A DNA stretch of 64,000 bases from Oceanococcus sp. (GTDB lineage Bacteria > Pseudomonadota > Gammaproteobacteria > Nevskiales > Oceanococcaceae): positions 50,324 to 114,323 of the forward strand of contig JASBUL010000103.1 of NCBI GenBank assembly GCA_030147945.1, in the 5' to 3' direction. Shown here piece by piece: positions 52,461 to 61,682 of the stretch. The notes under the pieces are model-generated. The model was not told the origin of the DNA. It worked only from the letters and a program-made list of their open reading frames with translations, and searched no databases. Each line of letters begins with the position of its first letter. Positions within the stretch are counted from its first letter, which is position 1. The position numbers and the translations under genes are program-made.

Positions 52461-53201
52461 ATGGTCTGGATACTCTCGCTGGCCGCATTCGTCGGCGCCA
52501 CTCTGTCCGCCGTGGCCGGACTGGGTGGTGGCACCCTGCTGATCGGGGTGATGTTCGCAGTCGGCCTGGCGCCGGTGGTGGCGGTGCCGCTGCACGCGGC
52601 CGTTCAGGCGGTTTCCAACGCAAGTCGCGCGCTGGCGTATCGGCGTGATATTCACTGGCCCAGCGCAGCCTGGTTTACCCTCAGCTGCCTGCCACTGCCG
52701 TTCGTCACGGCGCCGCTGATTGCGCGTGCCGATGCAGACGCCATTCGCCTGATTCTGGCTCTGGCCATCGTGCTGTCACTGATGCCGGGGGTGTCGGCTG
52801 CGCTGCATACACAGTGGCCGCTGCGCCGGAAGATGCTGGTAGCCGGGGCGCTGAACGGCGCGGTCGGCATGGTAATCGGGGCCACCGGTTTGATCATCGG
52901 GCCGTTTTTTCTGGATCGCGACTGGAGCAAGGAAACCACCGTGGGCACGCTGGCGTTGTGCCAAAGCGTTGGTCATGTCCTCAAGATTGCGGCCTTCGGC
53001 GTGCTCGGTTTCGGATTGCTGGAGCAATGGACGCTGGCGGTGCCGCTGATGCTGGCGGTGGCGCTGGGCACGCTGTTCGGCCGTCGCCTCATGCGCCTGG
53101 TCTCGCGCGGGCAGTTCGCGTTCCTGTTCAAAGCCGTGCTGGTGCTGCTGGCGCTGCGCTTGGCTGTGACCGGTTCGCTGGGTTTGCTGGAGCGTTTGTA
53201 A
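52461..53201 (+). CDS. TauE/SafE family sulfite or organic-anion exporter-like permease
   Basis: A 246-residue membrane protein with seven or eight helices and the duplicated TauE/SafE repeats: AVAGLGGGTLL at residues about 17-27 and GATGLIIGPFFL at about 133-144. The substrate in this family varies (sulfite, sulfoacetate, taurine). The start at 52461 is 37 bases after the CDF stop on the same strand. Proximity to the persulfide dioxygenase hints at sulfite export; weak. Confidence 0.85.
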   Translation: MVWILSLAAFVGATLSAVAGLGGGTLLIGVMFAVGLAPVVAVPLHAAVQAVSNASRALAYRRDIHWPSAAWFTLSCLPLPFVTAPLIARADADAIRLILALAIVLSLMPGVSAALHTQWPLRRKMLVAGALNGAVGMVIGATGLIIGPFFLDRDWSKETTVGTLALCQSVGHVLKIAAFGVLGFGLLEQWTLAVPLMLAVALGTLFGRRLMRLVSRGQFAFLFKAVLVLLALRLAVTGSLGLLERL

Positions 53202-53211
53202 GGGTTTCCGT

Positions 53212-54342
53212 TCAGGCGTCAAAGCAGGTGCGGCTATCGCGCAGGCGCGCCATGAACAGCCGGAAGCTGACCTCTTCGAGCAGGAAGCTGGTGTCGATAT
53301 GACCGTGGCTGAGGCTGCCTGCGGCATGAAAGCGTACGGCGACTTTGTGCTGGCGCGTCGCGGTCGGCAACTCATGCAGTTTTTCCAGCAGCTGGCGTGC
53401 GCCCTGTTCGAGGGTGTCGGTGCTGTCGGCGCTGGTGCGCCACATCAGCAGCTCGCCGCCGGCGCGGCGGGCCACCTGATCCGGGCTGCCCGCGGCCTGC
53501 GCCAGACACGCGGCCGCCTCGCTGAGCAGGGTGGTGTAGTCGTTTTCACCCAGGACTTCGCGCACGGTGTGTTCGTCGTCGAGGCGAAACGCCGTAACCG
53601 CGAAATGTTCCGAACGCGTCATCCAGTCGCCGAGGCGTTCCTGCAGGCCCTGCTCGTTGAGCAGGCCGGTGGCGCTGTCGGTCAGTTCGCGTTGGTGACT
53701 GGCTTCCAGCTCCGAGCGATGTTCGGCCTCGCGTTGCTGAGCTTCACTCAGCGCTTCGAGGTGCAGATCCAGATAGATGCGCATCAAAAGCTGCGTGCCG
53801 GGCAACAGCAGGCAACCCATGGAGAAGGTCAGTGCCAGCGCGTAGTAGCTGGAAAACTGTGACCAGTGAAACAGCGCGTGGCCGATGATGAGCAGAGCCA
53901 GTGCCAGGGTGAACACGCGCGTCATGCGCATGGCCGAGGTGCGATCCAGGGTGACATAGGCCAGCACCGCGATGATCTGATAACCGGCGATGATCAGGGG
54001 CGGCTGACCGTTGAGGTAGAGCGGCTCGGTGGAGCCGAACAGCACATTGGCGGTCTGCGCCACCGTCGCGATCATGTAGACGCCGGTGAAAAGGCGGGCG
54101 TCGCGGTAGAAGTTCTTGTCGTTGCCAAACGCCATGAGCAACATGACCACCACCGAGAACGCGCTGATCAGACCCAGGCCGGCGATGGTGTACACCTCCA
54201 GCGGACGGGTCTTGTAGGCCATGTAGCTGAGCGCCGGCCACAGCATCACGCTGAGCCAGCTGATGCGTGACAGCAGCTTGCGGCGTCGGGACAGTCCGCT
54301 GTTCAACGAACTTTTAAGCGCTTGGCGAGGAAAATTGGTCAT
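53212..54342 (-). CDS. Membrane protein with a degenerate GGDEF domain
   Basis: A 376-residue protein. Six or more membrane helices lie in residues about 28-185, then a coiled-coil linker (about 190-215) and a GGDEF-like domain (about 218-375). The domain keeps DSATGLLNEQGLQERL (usual D-x-L-T-G-L-x-N-R) but the active site reads R292-R-A-G-G-E-L-L in place of R-x-G-G-D-E-F. It therefore most likely cannot make c-di-GMP and may bind it or act as a sensor. It is convergent with the TauE-type gene, ten bases from its stop. Confidence 0.85.
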   Translation of the reverse strand: MTNFPRQALKSSLNSGLSRRRKLLSRISWLSVMLWPALSYMAYKTRPLEVYTIAGLGLISAFSVVVMLLMAFGNDKNFYRDARLFTGVYMIATVAQTANVLFGSTEPLYLNGQPPLIIAGYQIIAVLAYVTLDRTSAMRMTRVFTLALALLIIGHALFHWSQFSSYYALALTFSMGCLLLPGTQLLMRIYLDLHLEALSEAQQREAEHRSELEASHQRELTDSATGLLNEQGLQERLGDWMTRSEHFAVTAFRLDDEHTVREVLGENDYTTLLSEAAACLAQAAGSPDQVARRAGGELLMWRTSADSTDTLEQGARQLLEKLHELPTATRQHKVAVRFHAAGSLSHGHIDTSFLLEEVSFRLFMARLRDSRTCFDA

Positions 54343-54708
54343 ACGGGCCCCATGGCGAAGACACTATCTTAGTGTGTGCGCAGCCATCATGGGTTGGGCG
54401 AGGCGTCGCGGCGGGCCAAAGCGTGTATTGGCGCGGTTTCAGTTGTTCAGTCGCTGGCGTTTTTCGGATCCGTCCTGCAATGCGTCTGTCAAGGGCCGGT
54501 GTGGTGCCGGTGGGTGGCTTTTAAGCTTATGAATATAAAGGCTTATTTCAATCTGGTCATTTTCTGATCAGGGGCCTGTTTTGTCTGTGCTGGCAAGCAC
54601 TTAGCAACGCTGTTAGCGCGTCGTTCACAAGTTTATCCACAGGTCCTGTGGATGCTTTTCGCCATGCGATAAGCTAGGACGATATTCCAAGCTGTCCTGA
54701 GTAAAGCT
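54343..54708. other. Intergenic region between the GGDEF-like gene and the hydrolase gene
   Basis: A 366-base region without a convincing gene. It carries a DnaA box inside a perfect palindrome near its right end and a short AT-rich stretch around 54520-54560 (TTTTAAGC, TTATGAATATAAAGG). Short open frames here lack support. Confidence 0.6.
54633..54653. promoter_or_regulatory. Palindrome containing a DnaA box
   Basis: ATCCACAGG-T-CCTGTGGAT (54635-54653) is a perfect nine-base inverted repeat with a one-base centre. TTATCCACA (54633-54641), the consensus DnaA box, lies across its left arm. It could be a DnaA site or a dimeric repressor operator for the hydrolase gene at 54709. Confidence 0.45.
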
Positions 54709-55608
54709 ATGCCGCAGTTGCACACCGCCCAAGTCGATCTGGAGTATCAGGTGATCCCGCCGCGAGGTGAAAAACGCGGCGACGTGCTGCTGATTCACGG
54801 GCTGGGTTGTCAGCTCATCCAGTGGCCCGACGCGCTGGTCGACATGCTCGCCGCCGGTGGCTATCAGGTGGTGCGCTTTGACAACCGCGATGTCGGGCTG
54901 TCGCGCTTGCATGATGCGCCACGCCCGTACAAGTACGGTGCACTGGATTTGCTGCGTTGGCGTCTGGGAAAAAGCCTGCCCTCGGCGTACACGCTGGTTG
55001 ATATGGCGGCCGATGCGGTGGCCTTGCTGGATCATCTGCAGATCGAGCGCGCCCATGTGGTGGGGGCATCGATGGGCGGCATGATCACTCAGGAGCTGGC
55101 CATGCATTACCCGCAACGCATCGCCAGCCAGACCTTGATCATGACCACCTCGGGTCGACGTTCGGTCGGGCAGGCTCGTGCCTCGGTGCTGAAGTCCCTG
55201 TTCAAGCCGCCTGCCGGGCGGGATCGCGCCTCATTGGTCAAGCATCTGGTCAAACAATGGAGTCTGTTGCAGGGGACGGGTTATCCCACCGATGAGGCCG
55301 AACTGACCCGTCAGGTCGAGGCCTGCGTGGATCGGGGACTCAACGGTCCCGGATTTTTACGCCAGTCCCAGGCGGTGATGAATGCGCCCAATCGCGAACC
55401 GCGCCTGAAGAAGCTCAACTTGCCGACCCTGGTCATACACGGCAGCGATGACCCGCTGGTCAATGTGTCCGGTGGTCGCGCGCTGGCCCGCGCCATTCCG
55501 CTGGCCCGACTGGAAGTGATCAAGGGTTGGGGCCACGATTTTCCGCCGACGCTGAATCCGCGTCTGGCCGCACTGATACTGGATCACATCAGCGCCGGAG
55601 CCGTTTGA
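54709..55608 (+). CDS. Alpha/beta hydrolase
   Basis: A 299-residue hydrolase of the epoxide-hydrolase/esterase type. LLIHGLGCQLIQW is the oxyanion region, GASMGG (serine nucleophile, near residue 123) the elbow, HGSDDPLV the acid and WGHDFPP the histidine. The substrate is unknown. The stop lies five bases before the glnE start, so the two may be one operon. Confidence 0.88.
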   Translation: MPQLHTAQVDLEYQVIPPRGEKRGDVLLIHGLGCQLIQWPDALVDMLAAGGYQVVRFDNRDVGLSRLHDAPRPYKYGALDLLRWRLGKSLPSAYTLVDMAADAVALLDHLQIERAHVVGASMGGMITQELAMHYPQRIASQTLIMTTSGRRSVGQARASVLKSLFKPPAGRDRASLVKHLVKQWSLLQGTGYPTDEAELTRQVEACVDRGLNGPGFLRQSQAVMNAPNREPRLKKLNLPTLVIHGSDDPLVNVSGGRALARAIPLARLEVIKGWGHDFPPTLNPRLAALILDHISAGAV

Positions 55609-55613
55609 CTCCC

Positions 55614-58334
55614 ATGGCGTTTCCCACACTTGATCAGTTACCCGATTTGCTGCGCCCGGCGGTCGAGCGCGCTGCCACAGACATCCAGGCCGCGTTGGAT
55701 GCGCTGGATGACGATGCACGTGTGCAGTGGCCGCGGGTGTTTGCCGCCAGCGCCTTCGTGCGGGAGTGGTGCGTGCGCCACCCCGAGGACATCGCGGCGA
55801 TGCTCGCCGACCGGCGCCCGGAGATCGATCCGCAGGCCGAGCAGGCGGATTTCGAACGTGCATTGCGGCGCTATCGCAATCAGGTCATGGTGCGGATCGC
55901 CTGGCAGGAGATTGCTGATCTGGTCACGCCGCAGGACACCGTACGTGCGCTCAGTGATCTGGCCGACGAGTGTCTGCAGCAGGCGGTCAGTTGGCACGAA
56001 AAGGCCATGCAGCGGCGTCACGGTCAGCCGCGTTTGCGCGATGGCTCGAGTGCGCATTTCGCGGTGATTGCCCTGGGCAAGCTGGGCGGGCGCGAGCTCA
56101 ATTATTCCTCAGACGTTGATGTGATCTTCGCCTATACCGGCCTGGGTGAGTCGGATGGTGAAAAGCCGCTGGCCAACGAGCAGTACTTCGTGCGCCTGGG
56201 CCAGCGCGTGGTGGCGTGCCTCAACGACCGCAGCGAGCACGGTTTCGTGTTTCGGGTGGATTTGCGTCTGCGCCCGTTTGGTGAGCAAAGCCCGGTGGCC
56301 CATTCGCTGGCCAGCCTGGAGGAATACTACGAAGCACACGGGCGCGAGTGGGAACGCTACGCCTGGGTCAAGGCGCGTGCGGTGGCCGGTCATCGTGACA
56401 CGGCCGAGCAGCTGATCAAGACCCTGCAACCGTTTGTCTATCGCCGCTATCTGGATTTCGGCTCGATTGCGGCGCTGCGCGACATGAAGGCGCAGATCGA
56501 CGAGCAGGTGCGCAAGCGCGGGCATGAACAGGACATCAAGCTGGGCTGGGGCGGCATCCGCGAGGTGGAGTTCGTGGTCCAGGTCTTTCAGCTGGTGCGC
56601 GGCGGGGCCGAACCCGGGCTGCGCAGCAACAGCCTGATGCAGGCCATGGCCGCGGTGAAAAAGCTGGGGCTGCATCCGGCCGAGGATGTTGATGCCCTGC
56701 GCGAGGCTTACTGGTTCCTGCGCCGGGTTGAAAATTGTTGGCAGGCCCAGCGTGACCAGCAAAGCCATGTGCTGCCGGACAATGAAGAACCGCGCCTGGC
56801 GCTGGCTTGCGCTCTGGGATACGACAGCTGGCAGGCGCTGGATGCGCGTTTGCAGCGCGACCGCGCCGTGGTTCACGCGCAGTTTGCCGCGCTGTTTGCG
56901 CATCACAATGATGATGAGTCGGTGGGGGAATCGTGGCGTGCCTGGTGGCGCGGCGATTTCGACACCGCGCCGGCCGAATTCGGTGTGCGTCAGCTGGGTG
57001 AGATGCGCGACAAGGCGGAACGCTGGTTCAAGCGCGACGAGGACCGCGACGCCTTTGGCGAGCTGCTCGGCCTCATCGTGCCGCACCTGGAGGAGGCCGA
57101 AACCACCGAACGGGTGCTGGCCATTCTCGAGGCGCTGATCGGGCGTGCCAACTACGTCACCTTGCTGGTCGAAAACGCGGTGGCCCGGCGCGAGCTGATC
57201 CAGCTGTGCCAGCGCAGCCCGTGGCTGGCCCAGGAGATGCGACTTTACCCTGCCGTGCTGGCCGAGCTGCTTGATCCGATACGGCTCTACGCCCCCGACG
57301 AGCGTGCGGTGTTGCGTCAGCGTCTGCGTGACAACCTGGACAGCCTGCCGGCTGACGACATCGAAGCGCGCATGGACGTGATCCGGCGCACCCGTCACGC
57401 CACCATGCTGCGCATTGCGGCTGCGGATGTGGCCGCGGCGTTGCCGATCATGCGGGTCAGTGACCGCCTGTCGGAGCTGGCCGAAGAAATACTCGATGCG
57501 GCGATGGGTGAGGCCGTGGCGCAGATGCGGCAGCGCTATCCCGATCTGGGCGAACCCAATTTTGCGGTGATTGCCTACGGCAAGTTGGGCGGGCTGGAAC
57601 TCAGCTACACCTCGGATCTGGATGTGGTGTTCGTCTACGATGGCGGCAGCGACGATCTGCCGCTCGACCCGCAGGTGTTCTACACCCGTCTGGCGCAGAA
57701 GCTGATTCACTTCCTGGCCACCCCGACCGGGGCCGGTACCGCCTACGAGATCGATACGCGGCTGCGCCCCTCCGGGCAGTCGGGACTGCTGGTCACCAGC
57801 ATTCAGGGCCTGGCCAGTTATCAACGCGAAAAAGCCTGGACCTGGGAGCATCAGGCCCTGATCCGGGCCCGCGCCGTGGTCGGCAGCGAGGCCCTGCGTC
57901 AACAGTTCGAGGATTTGCGTCGAGAGGTCCTGGCCACCCGGCGTGAGCGTCTCAAGCTGCTTGGTGATGTGCGCGACATGCGCGAAAAGATGCGCGAATC
58001 ACTGGCCCCGCGTGATGGCAGTTTCCATCCCAAGCAATCGCCGGGGGGCATGGTCGACATCGAGTTCCTGAGCCAGTTCGCGGTGCTGGCTCACGCCTCC
58101 AGCCTGCCACAGGTGCGCTGGTACACCGATGTGATCCGGATTCTTGAGCAGCTGGCGCAACTGGAGCTGATCGACACCGCCGATGCAGAGCATCTGGCCG
58201 AGGCCTACCGTCAATTGCGCAGCATTACCCACCAGCAGTTCCTTACCGGTCAGACACAGACCACGCTGTTGCAGGCGTTCGAACCGGAGAGAACGGTGGC
58301 GCTGGTTGAGCGGCTGCAAGCGCGTCTGAGCTGA
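55614..58334 (+). CDS. glnE: Bifunctional glutamine synthetase adenylyltransferase/removase
   Basis: A 906-residue enzyme that adenylylates and deadenylylates glutamine synthetase in response to nitrogen status. Each half carries a nucleotidyltransferase motif: GKLGGRELNYSSDVDVIF near residue 154 (deadenylylation half) and GKLGGLELSYTSDLDVVF near residue 656 (adenylylation half). Both GG and D-x-D pairs are intact. MAFPTLDQLPDLLRPAVE is chosen as the start, since an upstream in-frame start adds 29 unrelated residues. The 3' 92 bases overlap an antisense gene. Confidence 0.95.
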   Translation: MAFPTLDQLPDLLRPAVERAATDIQAALDALDDDARVQWPRVFAASAFVREWCVRHPEDIAAMLADRRPEIDPQAEQADFERALRRYRNQVMVRIAWQEIADLVTPQDTVRALSDLADECLQQAVSWHEKAMQRRHGQPRLRDGSSAHFAVIALGKLGGRELNYSSDVDVIFAYTGLGESDGEKPLANEQYFVRLGQRVVACLNDRSEHGFVFRVDLRLRPFGEQSPVAHSLASLEEYYEAHGREWERYAWVKARAVAGHRDTAEQLIKTLQPFVYRRYLDFGSIAALRDMKAQIDEQVRKRGHEQDIKLGWGGIREVEFVVQVFQLVRGGAEPGLRSNSLMQAMAAVKKLGLHPAEDVDALREAYWFLRRVENCWQAQRDQQSHVLPDNEEPRLALACALGYDSWQALDARLQRDRAVVHAQFAALFAHHNDDESVGESWRAWWRGDFDTAPAEFGVRQLGEMRDKAERWFKRDEDRDAFGELLGLIVPHLEEAETTERVLAILEALIGRANYVTLLVENAVARRELIQLCQRSPWLAQEMRLYPAVLAELLDPIRLYAPDERAVLRQRLRDNLDSLPADDIEARMDVIRRTRHATMLRIAAADVAAALPIMRVSDRLSELAEEILDAAMGEAVAQMRQRYPDLGEPNFAVIAYGKLGGLELSYTSDLDVVFVYDGGSDDLPLDPQVFYTRLAQKLIHFLATPTGAGTAYEIDTRLRPSGQSGLLVTSIQGLASYQREKAWTWEHQALIRARAVVGSEALRQQFEDLRREVLATRRERLKLLGDVRDMREKMRESLAPRDGSFHPKQSPGGMVDIEFLSQFAVLAHASSLPQVRWYTDVIRILEQLAQLELIDTADAEHLAEAYRQLRSITHQQFLTGQTQTTLLQAFEPERTVALVERLQARLS

Positions 58335-59496
58335 GCGTGATGCCCTCGGCGCGGCGTGCCGGATTGACCCGGCTCTGGCGCGGGTGCACGGACAGGCGTG
58401 CAGCCATCGCTGCAAAATGCGCCGCGCCGGGGTGCTTGTGCGATTGCGGGATGCAATATTCGCTGGCCAGGTAGTGCAGAAACGCTTCGCGGTGCGGCGT
58501 GCTGGGCGGGCGCTGGGTGTCGATCTGCTGCATCCAGCGGCTGATCATGGCCACGCTGCTGGCTGATTCACACACTCCGGGTATCGCGTAGCAGGCCTGA
58601 CCCAGGGTCAGCACCGGGCGGTTGAGCAGCAGGGCTTCGATGCCCACCGTGGAATTGATGGTGATCACGCCGCGCGCCTTGCGGACCAGCTCATCGGTGC
58701 TGTTGCCGTTGGCGAAATGGATACGCGGGTCGCGTGCGGCAATGTCCTGCAGGGTGCGGTAGCGCTGCCGGCAGCTGGGATGCAGCTTGAACACCAACTG
58801 AGTCTGGCTGGCCCCCAGTGCATGGCGTGCCGCTTCAACGACCACATCGAACAAATGGGGCATGTCGCGTATCCATGGTGAGTAGAGCAGCACCTGGCTG
58901 TCCAGACGAACCTGGAACGGAATGAACAGATAGTCCTCCGGCAGGCTGATCTCCTCATCGCTGTGGCGGCTGGGTCGTGCAATCAGGCTCTGCGGCAGAA
59001 CCGTGTCGGCCTTGCGCGCGTAGTCGGCGTAAAAGCGCGGATAACGCGGTATGGCATTGTCAAAATTGACGCCCTGGGGATCGCAGGTTGTGGTGTCGGG
59101 CAGCAGGCCGCACTCGAATACGTAGCTGGGCAGGGCATGGTCGCGCGCGGCGGCCAGCGCGGCGCGGGTATCCACCGATTGGCCTCCCCATACGCCGATG
59201 GCATCCGGCTGATGGCGGCGGATGGCCGCGCCTGCCGCGTGGTAATGCCAATGGGCGAAGCGCTGGTGCAGGCCCTGCAGGCGGCGCAGACGCCAGTCGG
59301 GAATGCGGTGGCGTTGCCACTTGCGTTCCATGCTGTAGTGCGCCATCTCGGCGTAGCGCTGATCGGCCAGCCTGGGGCCGCCGCGCAAACCGATGGTGTC
59401 GGTGCGGATATCCACAGCGTCGATGTGATTGGCCAGCGTATGAAAGTAGCGACGGGCCTTGGGCGTGTTGTGAAGCAGCAGAATACGTCGGGTCAT
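58243..59496 (-). CDS. KpsS / capsule polysaccharide export-like protein
   Basis: A 417-residue protein that fits the capsule biosynthesis (KpsS/LipB, PF05159-like) group, which includes Kdo transferases for group 2 capsule linkers. HTLANHIDAV at the N-terminus and the C-terminal ITINSTVGIEALLLNRPVLTLG block are typical. The last 30 or so residues (from about 387) run antisense over the glnE 3' end and look low-complexity. No kpsC or export genes are visible, so role in capsule is inferred only from family. Confidence 0.75.
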   Translation of the reverse strand: MTRRILLLHNTPKARRYFHTLANHIDAVDIRTDTIGLRGGPRLADQRYAEMAHYSMERKWQRHRIPDWRLRRLQGLHQRFAHWHYHAAGAAIRRHQPDAIGVWGGQSVDTRAALAAARDHALPSYVFECGLLPDTTTCDPQGVNFDNAIPRYPRFYADYARKADTVLPQSLIARPSRHSDEEISLPEDYLFIPFQVRLDSQVLLYSPWIRDMPHLFDVVVEAARHALGASQTQLVFKLHPSCRQRYRTLQDIAARDPRIHFANGNSTDELVRKARGVITINSTVGIEALLLNRPVLTLGQACYAIPGVCESASSVAMISRWMQQIDTQRPPSTPHREAFLHYLASEYCIPQSHKHPGAAHFAAMAARLSVHPRQSRVNPARRAEGITLSSDALAAAQPAPPFSPVRTPATAWSVSDR

Positions 59497-59586
59497 CGCG
59501 GGTTCGGATGGGCGAGAGCGGGCGCGATTGAAAACCCGACGTGTTGCAGCGGTTTGAATTCAGCGTGACGTTTACATGACGCCTGA

Positions 59587-60486
59587 TCAGGCGGGCGCTA
59601 CGGCGTTGCCGCGGCGGTGCGCTGGAATCATCAGGCTGCTGACCAGCAGCATCAGCGCGCCGTACAGCAGGATGGCGAACAGGGTATTGTCGCCGATCGG
59701 GTCGCTCACCCCAACCGCGGCCGGAAACAGTGATGCCTTGATCAGCAGGCCAAGATTGGTGTTGCGCACGGTGACCTCGATGTTGATGGCGGCCACGTCT
59801 GCGCGGTTGGCGCCGAGCACCCGCGGCAGCACGAACGACACTGCGCTGAGAATCACGATGAAGGCCACAACCCAGATGATGTTGTCGCCGCCAAAGCTTT
59901 CCAGGTCGAGGCGACCGGCGCCGAGTGCGCCCACCACAATCAAACCGATCACGAACAGCGAGCCACGGATACACCAGCGCGACAACACCGGCGCGCTTTT
60001 TGGAAACAGGCGCAGGTAGAGCATACCCAGCACCAGCGGCAGCAGCAGACACAGGCCGATTTCCAACGCGATACGACCGGCCGGCATGGTGAAACCCTCT
60101 GGCAGGTGATGGGCGATCAGCAGGTCCAGGATCAGCGGTGTGGTAACCAGACAGGCCAGGGTTGCGATCGAGGTCAGGGCAATCGACAGGGCGATGTGAC
60201 CGCGGGCGAAGAAGGTGAAAATGTTGGATACGCTGCCACCGGGGATGGCCGCACAGATGGCCAGACCGACGGCCAGGCCGGGGCTGGCATCCGACACGCT
60301 GATCAGCGCCCAGGCGATCAGCGGCACCAGCAGCAGTTGCAGCGCAATGCCGATGCTGAAGCCGCGCGGGTCAGTGGCAACCCGGGTGAAATCGCTCAAG
60401 GCCAGCGTGGCGCCCATGCCCAGCATGGCCAGGGCCAGCTGAACCGCTGCGAACCAATACTCGTGCGCGATGTAGAAATCGAACAT
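59587..60486 (-). CDS. Bile acid:sodium symporter (BASS) family transporter
   Basis: A 299-residue membrane protein with nine or ten helices. Family marks include MLGMGATLALSDF in helix 1 and ICAAIPGGSVSNIFTFFARG in the crossover region, plus VTVRNTNLGLLI in the second repeat. BASS proteins take up organic anions with sodium. The substrate is unknown. It sits between the KpsS-like gene and the epimerase-like gene. Confidence 0.88.
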   Translation of the reverse strand: MFDFYIAHEYWFAAVQLALAMLGMGATLALSDFTRVATDPRGFSIGIALQLLLVPLIAWALISVSDASPGLAVGLAICAAIPGGSVSNIFTFFARGHIALSIALTSIATLACLVTTPLILDLLIAHHLPEGFTMPAGRIALEIGLCLLLPLVLGMLYLRLFPKSAPVLSRWCIRGSLFVIGLIVVGALGAGRLDLESFGGDNIIWVVAFIVILSAVSFVLPRVLGANRADVAAINIEVTVRNTNLGLLIKASLFPAAVGVSDPIGDNTLFAILLYGALMLLVSSLMIPAHRRGNAVAPA

Positions 60487-60558
60487 GTCTCCCCCAGTTG
60501 TAAAACACCGGCTCGCTGCGCTGTGGTTTTGCTTTGAGGCGTCAGCGATCCGGTGCGA

Positions 60559-61560
60559 TCAGATTTGATAGTAGTTTCTATACCACTCGACGAAGCGTGC
60601 GACGCCGGTTTCAATCGGCGTGTCGGGCTGGTAGCCGACCGCGTGATCCAGCGCGCTGGTGTCTGCCCATGTGTTTGGGACATCACCCGGCACCATCGGT
60701 TGCAGGTCGAGCGTGGCTGTCACGCCCAGGCATTCTTGCAGCACTTCTATGAAGCGCATCAAGGGCACCGGTGCCTGGTTGCCGATGTTGTAAATCCGCC
60801 ACGGCGCAGAGGAACTCGAGGGTTCCGGCGCATCACCGCTCCACTGTGGATTGGGGCTGGCGGGCTGATCGATGGTGCGGATGACGCCGGCCACGATGTC
60901 ATCGATGTAGGTGAAATCACGCGACTGACGACCATGCCCGTAAACCGGGATGGATTCGCCGGCGAGCATCATGCGGGTGAAGCGGAACAGGGCCATGTCC
61001 GGGCGCCCCCAGGGGCCGTAGACGGTAAAGAAGCGCAGCCCGGTCATGGGCAGGCCATGCAGATGGGCAAACGCATGGGCCATCAGCTCGTTGGCTTTCT
61101 TGGTTGCCGCGTAGAAACTCATGGGGTGGTCGGCGGGTCCGCTTTCCCGAAACGGCACGGCCGTGTTGGCGCCGTACACCGAACTGGTCGAGGCGAACAC
61201 CAGATGCTCGATGCGCTGCTTTTCGGTGACTTCAAGAATGTTGAAGAAACCGTCCAGATTGCTTTCCACATAGGCGCGTGGGTTGGCGAAGGAGTAGCGC
61301 ACCCCGGCCTGGGCGGCCAGGTGGCAAATGCGCTGACAACCATCGGCTGCATGGTGCAGAGCCTGAGCATCGCGAATGTCGACCTCGGCAAAGCGAAAGC
61401 CGGGGTAGGGCGTGAGCCAGTCCAGCCGAGCACGTTTTAGCGCCGGATCGTAATAGTCATTGAGATTGTCGATACCCACGACATCGTCGCCCCGTTCGAG
61501 CAGGGCTTTGGCGACAAACGCGCCAATGAATCCGGCCACGCCGGTGACGAGTACTTTCAT
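60559..61560 (-). CDS. UDP-glucuronate 4-epimerase-like NAD-dependent epimerase
   Basis: A 333-residue extended SDR. GVAGFIG (residues about 8-14) binds NAD, STSSVYG follows, and the catalytic Tyr-Lys are in YAATK. The GRPDMALFRF and YGHGRQSRDFTYIDDIV blocks match UDP-glucuronate/galacturonate epimerases. The ATG at 61560 is chosen over a longer start. It makes UDP-galacturonate or a related sugar for surface polysaccharide. It diverges from the glycosyltransferases. Confidence 0.9.
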   Translation of the reverse strand: MKVLVTGVAGFIGAFVAKALLERGDDVVGIDNLNDYYDPALKRARLDWLTPYPGFRFAEVDIRDAQALHHAADGCQRICHLAAQAGVRYSFANPRAYVESNLDGFFNILEVTEKQRIEHLVFASTSSVYGANTAVPFRESGPADHPMSFYAATKKANELMAHAFAHLHGLPMTGLRFFTVYGPWGRPDMALFRFTRMMLAGESIPVYGHGRQSRDFTYIDDIVAGVIRTIDQPASPNPQWSGDAPEPSSSSAPWRIYNIGNQAPVPLMRFIEVLQECLGVTATLDLQPMVPGDVPNTWADTSALDHAVGYQPDTPIETGVARFVEWYRNYYQI

Positions 61561-61634
61561 GCGAGTGGGCAGGCGGCTGTGAATGCGGGCGCGCCGCGCA
61601 TTGAACCACAGTCTTGTGGCCAAGTGCAGCGACA

Positions 61635-61655
61635 GCAGTATCGCCGATATACTGC
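61635..61655. promoter_or_regulatory. Inverted repeat between epimerase and glycosyltransferase genes
   Basis: GCAGTAT (61635-61641) and ATACTGC (61649-61655) form seven-base perfect arms with a seven-base spacer in the divergent region. It may be an operator or a small hairpin in the 5' leader of the glycosyltransferase operon. Confidence 0.35.
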
Positions 61656-61682
61656 GCGCTGATTTGTGTTTGGCGCAGTGAC

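Noticed and set aside
56109..57902. 597-residue open frame opposite glnE
   Set aside because: Long, but antisense to the two GlnE nucleotidyltransferase domains; no signal, domain or ribosome-binding site supports it.
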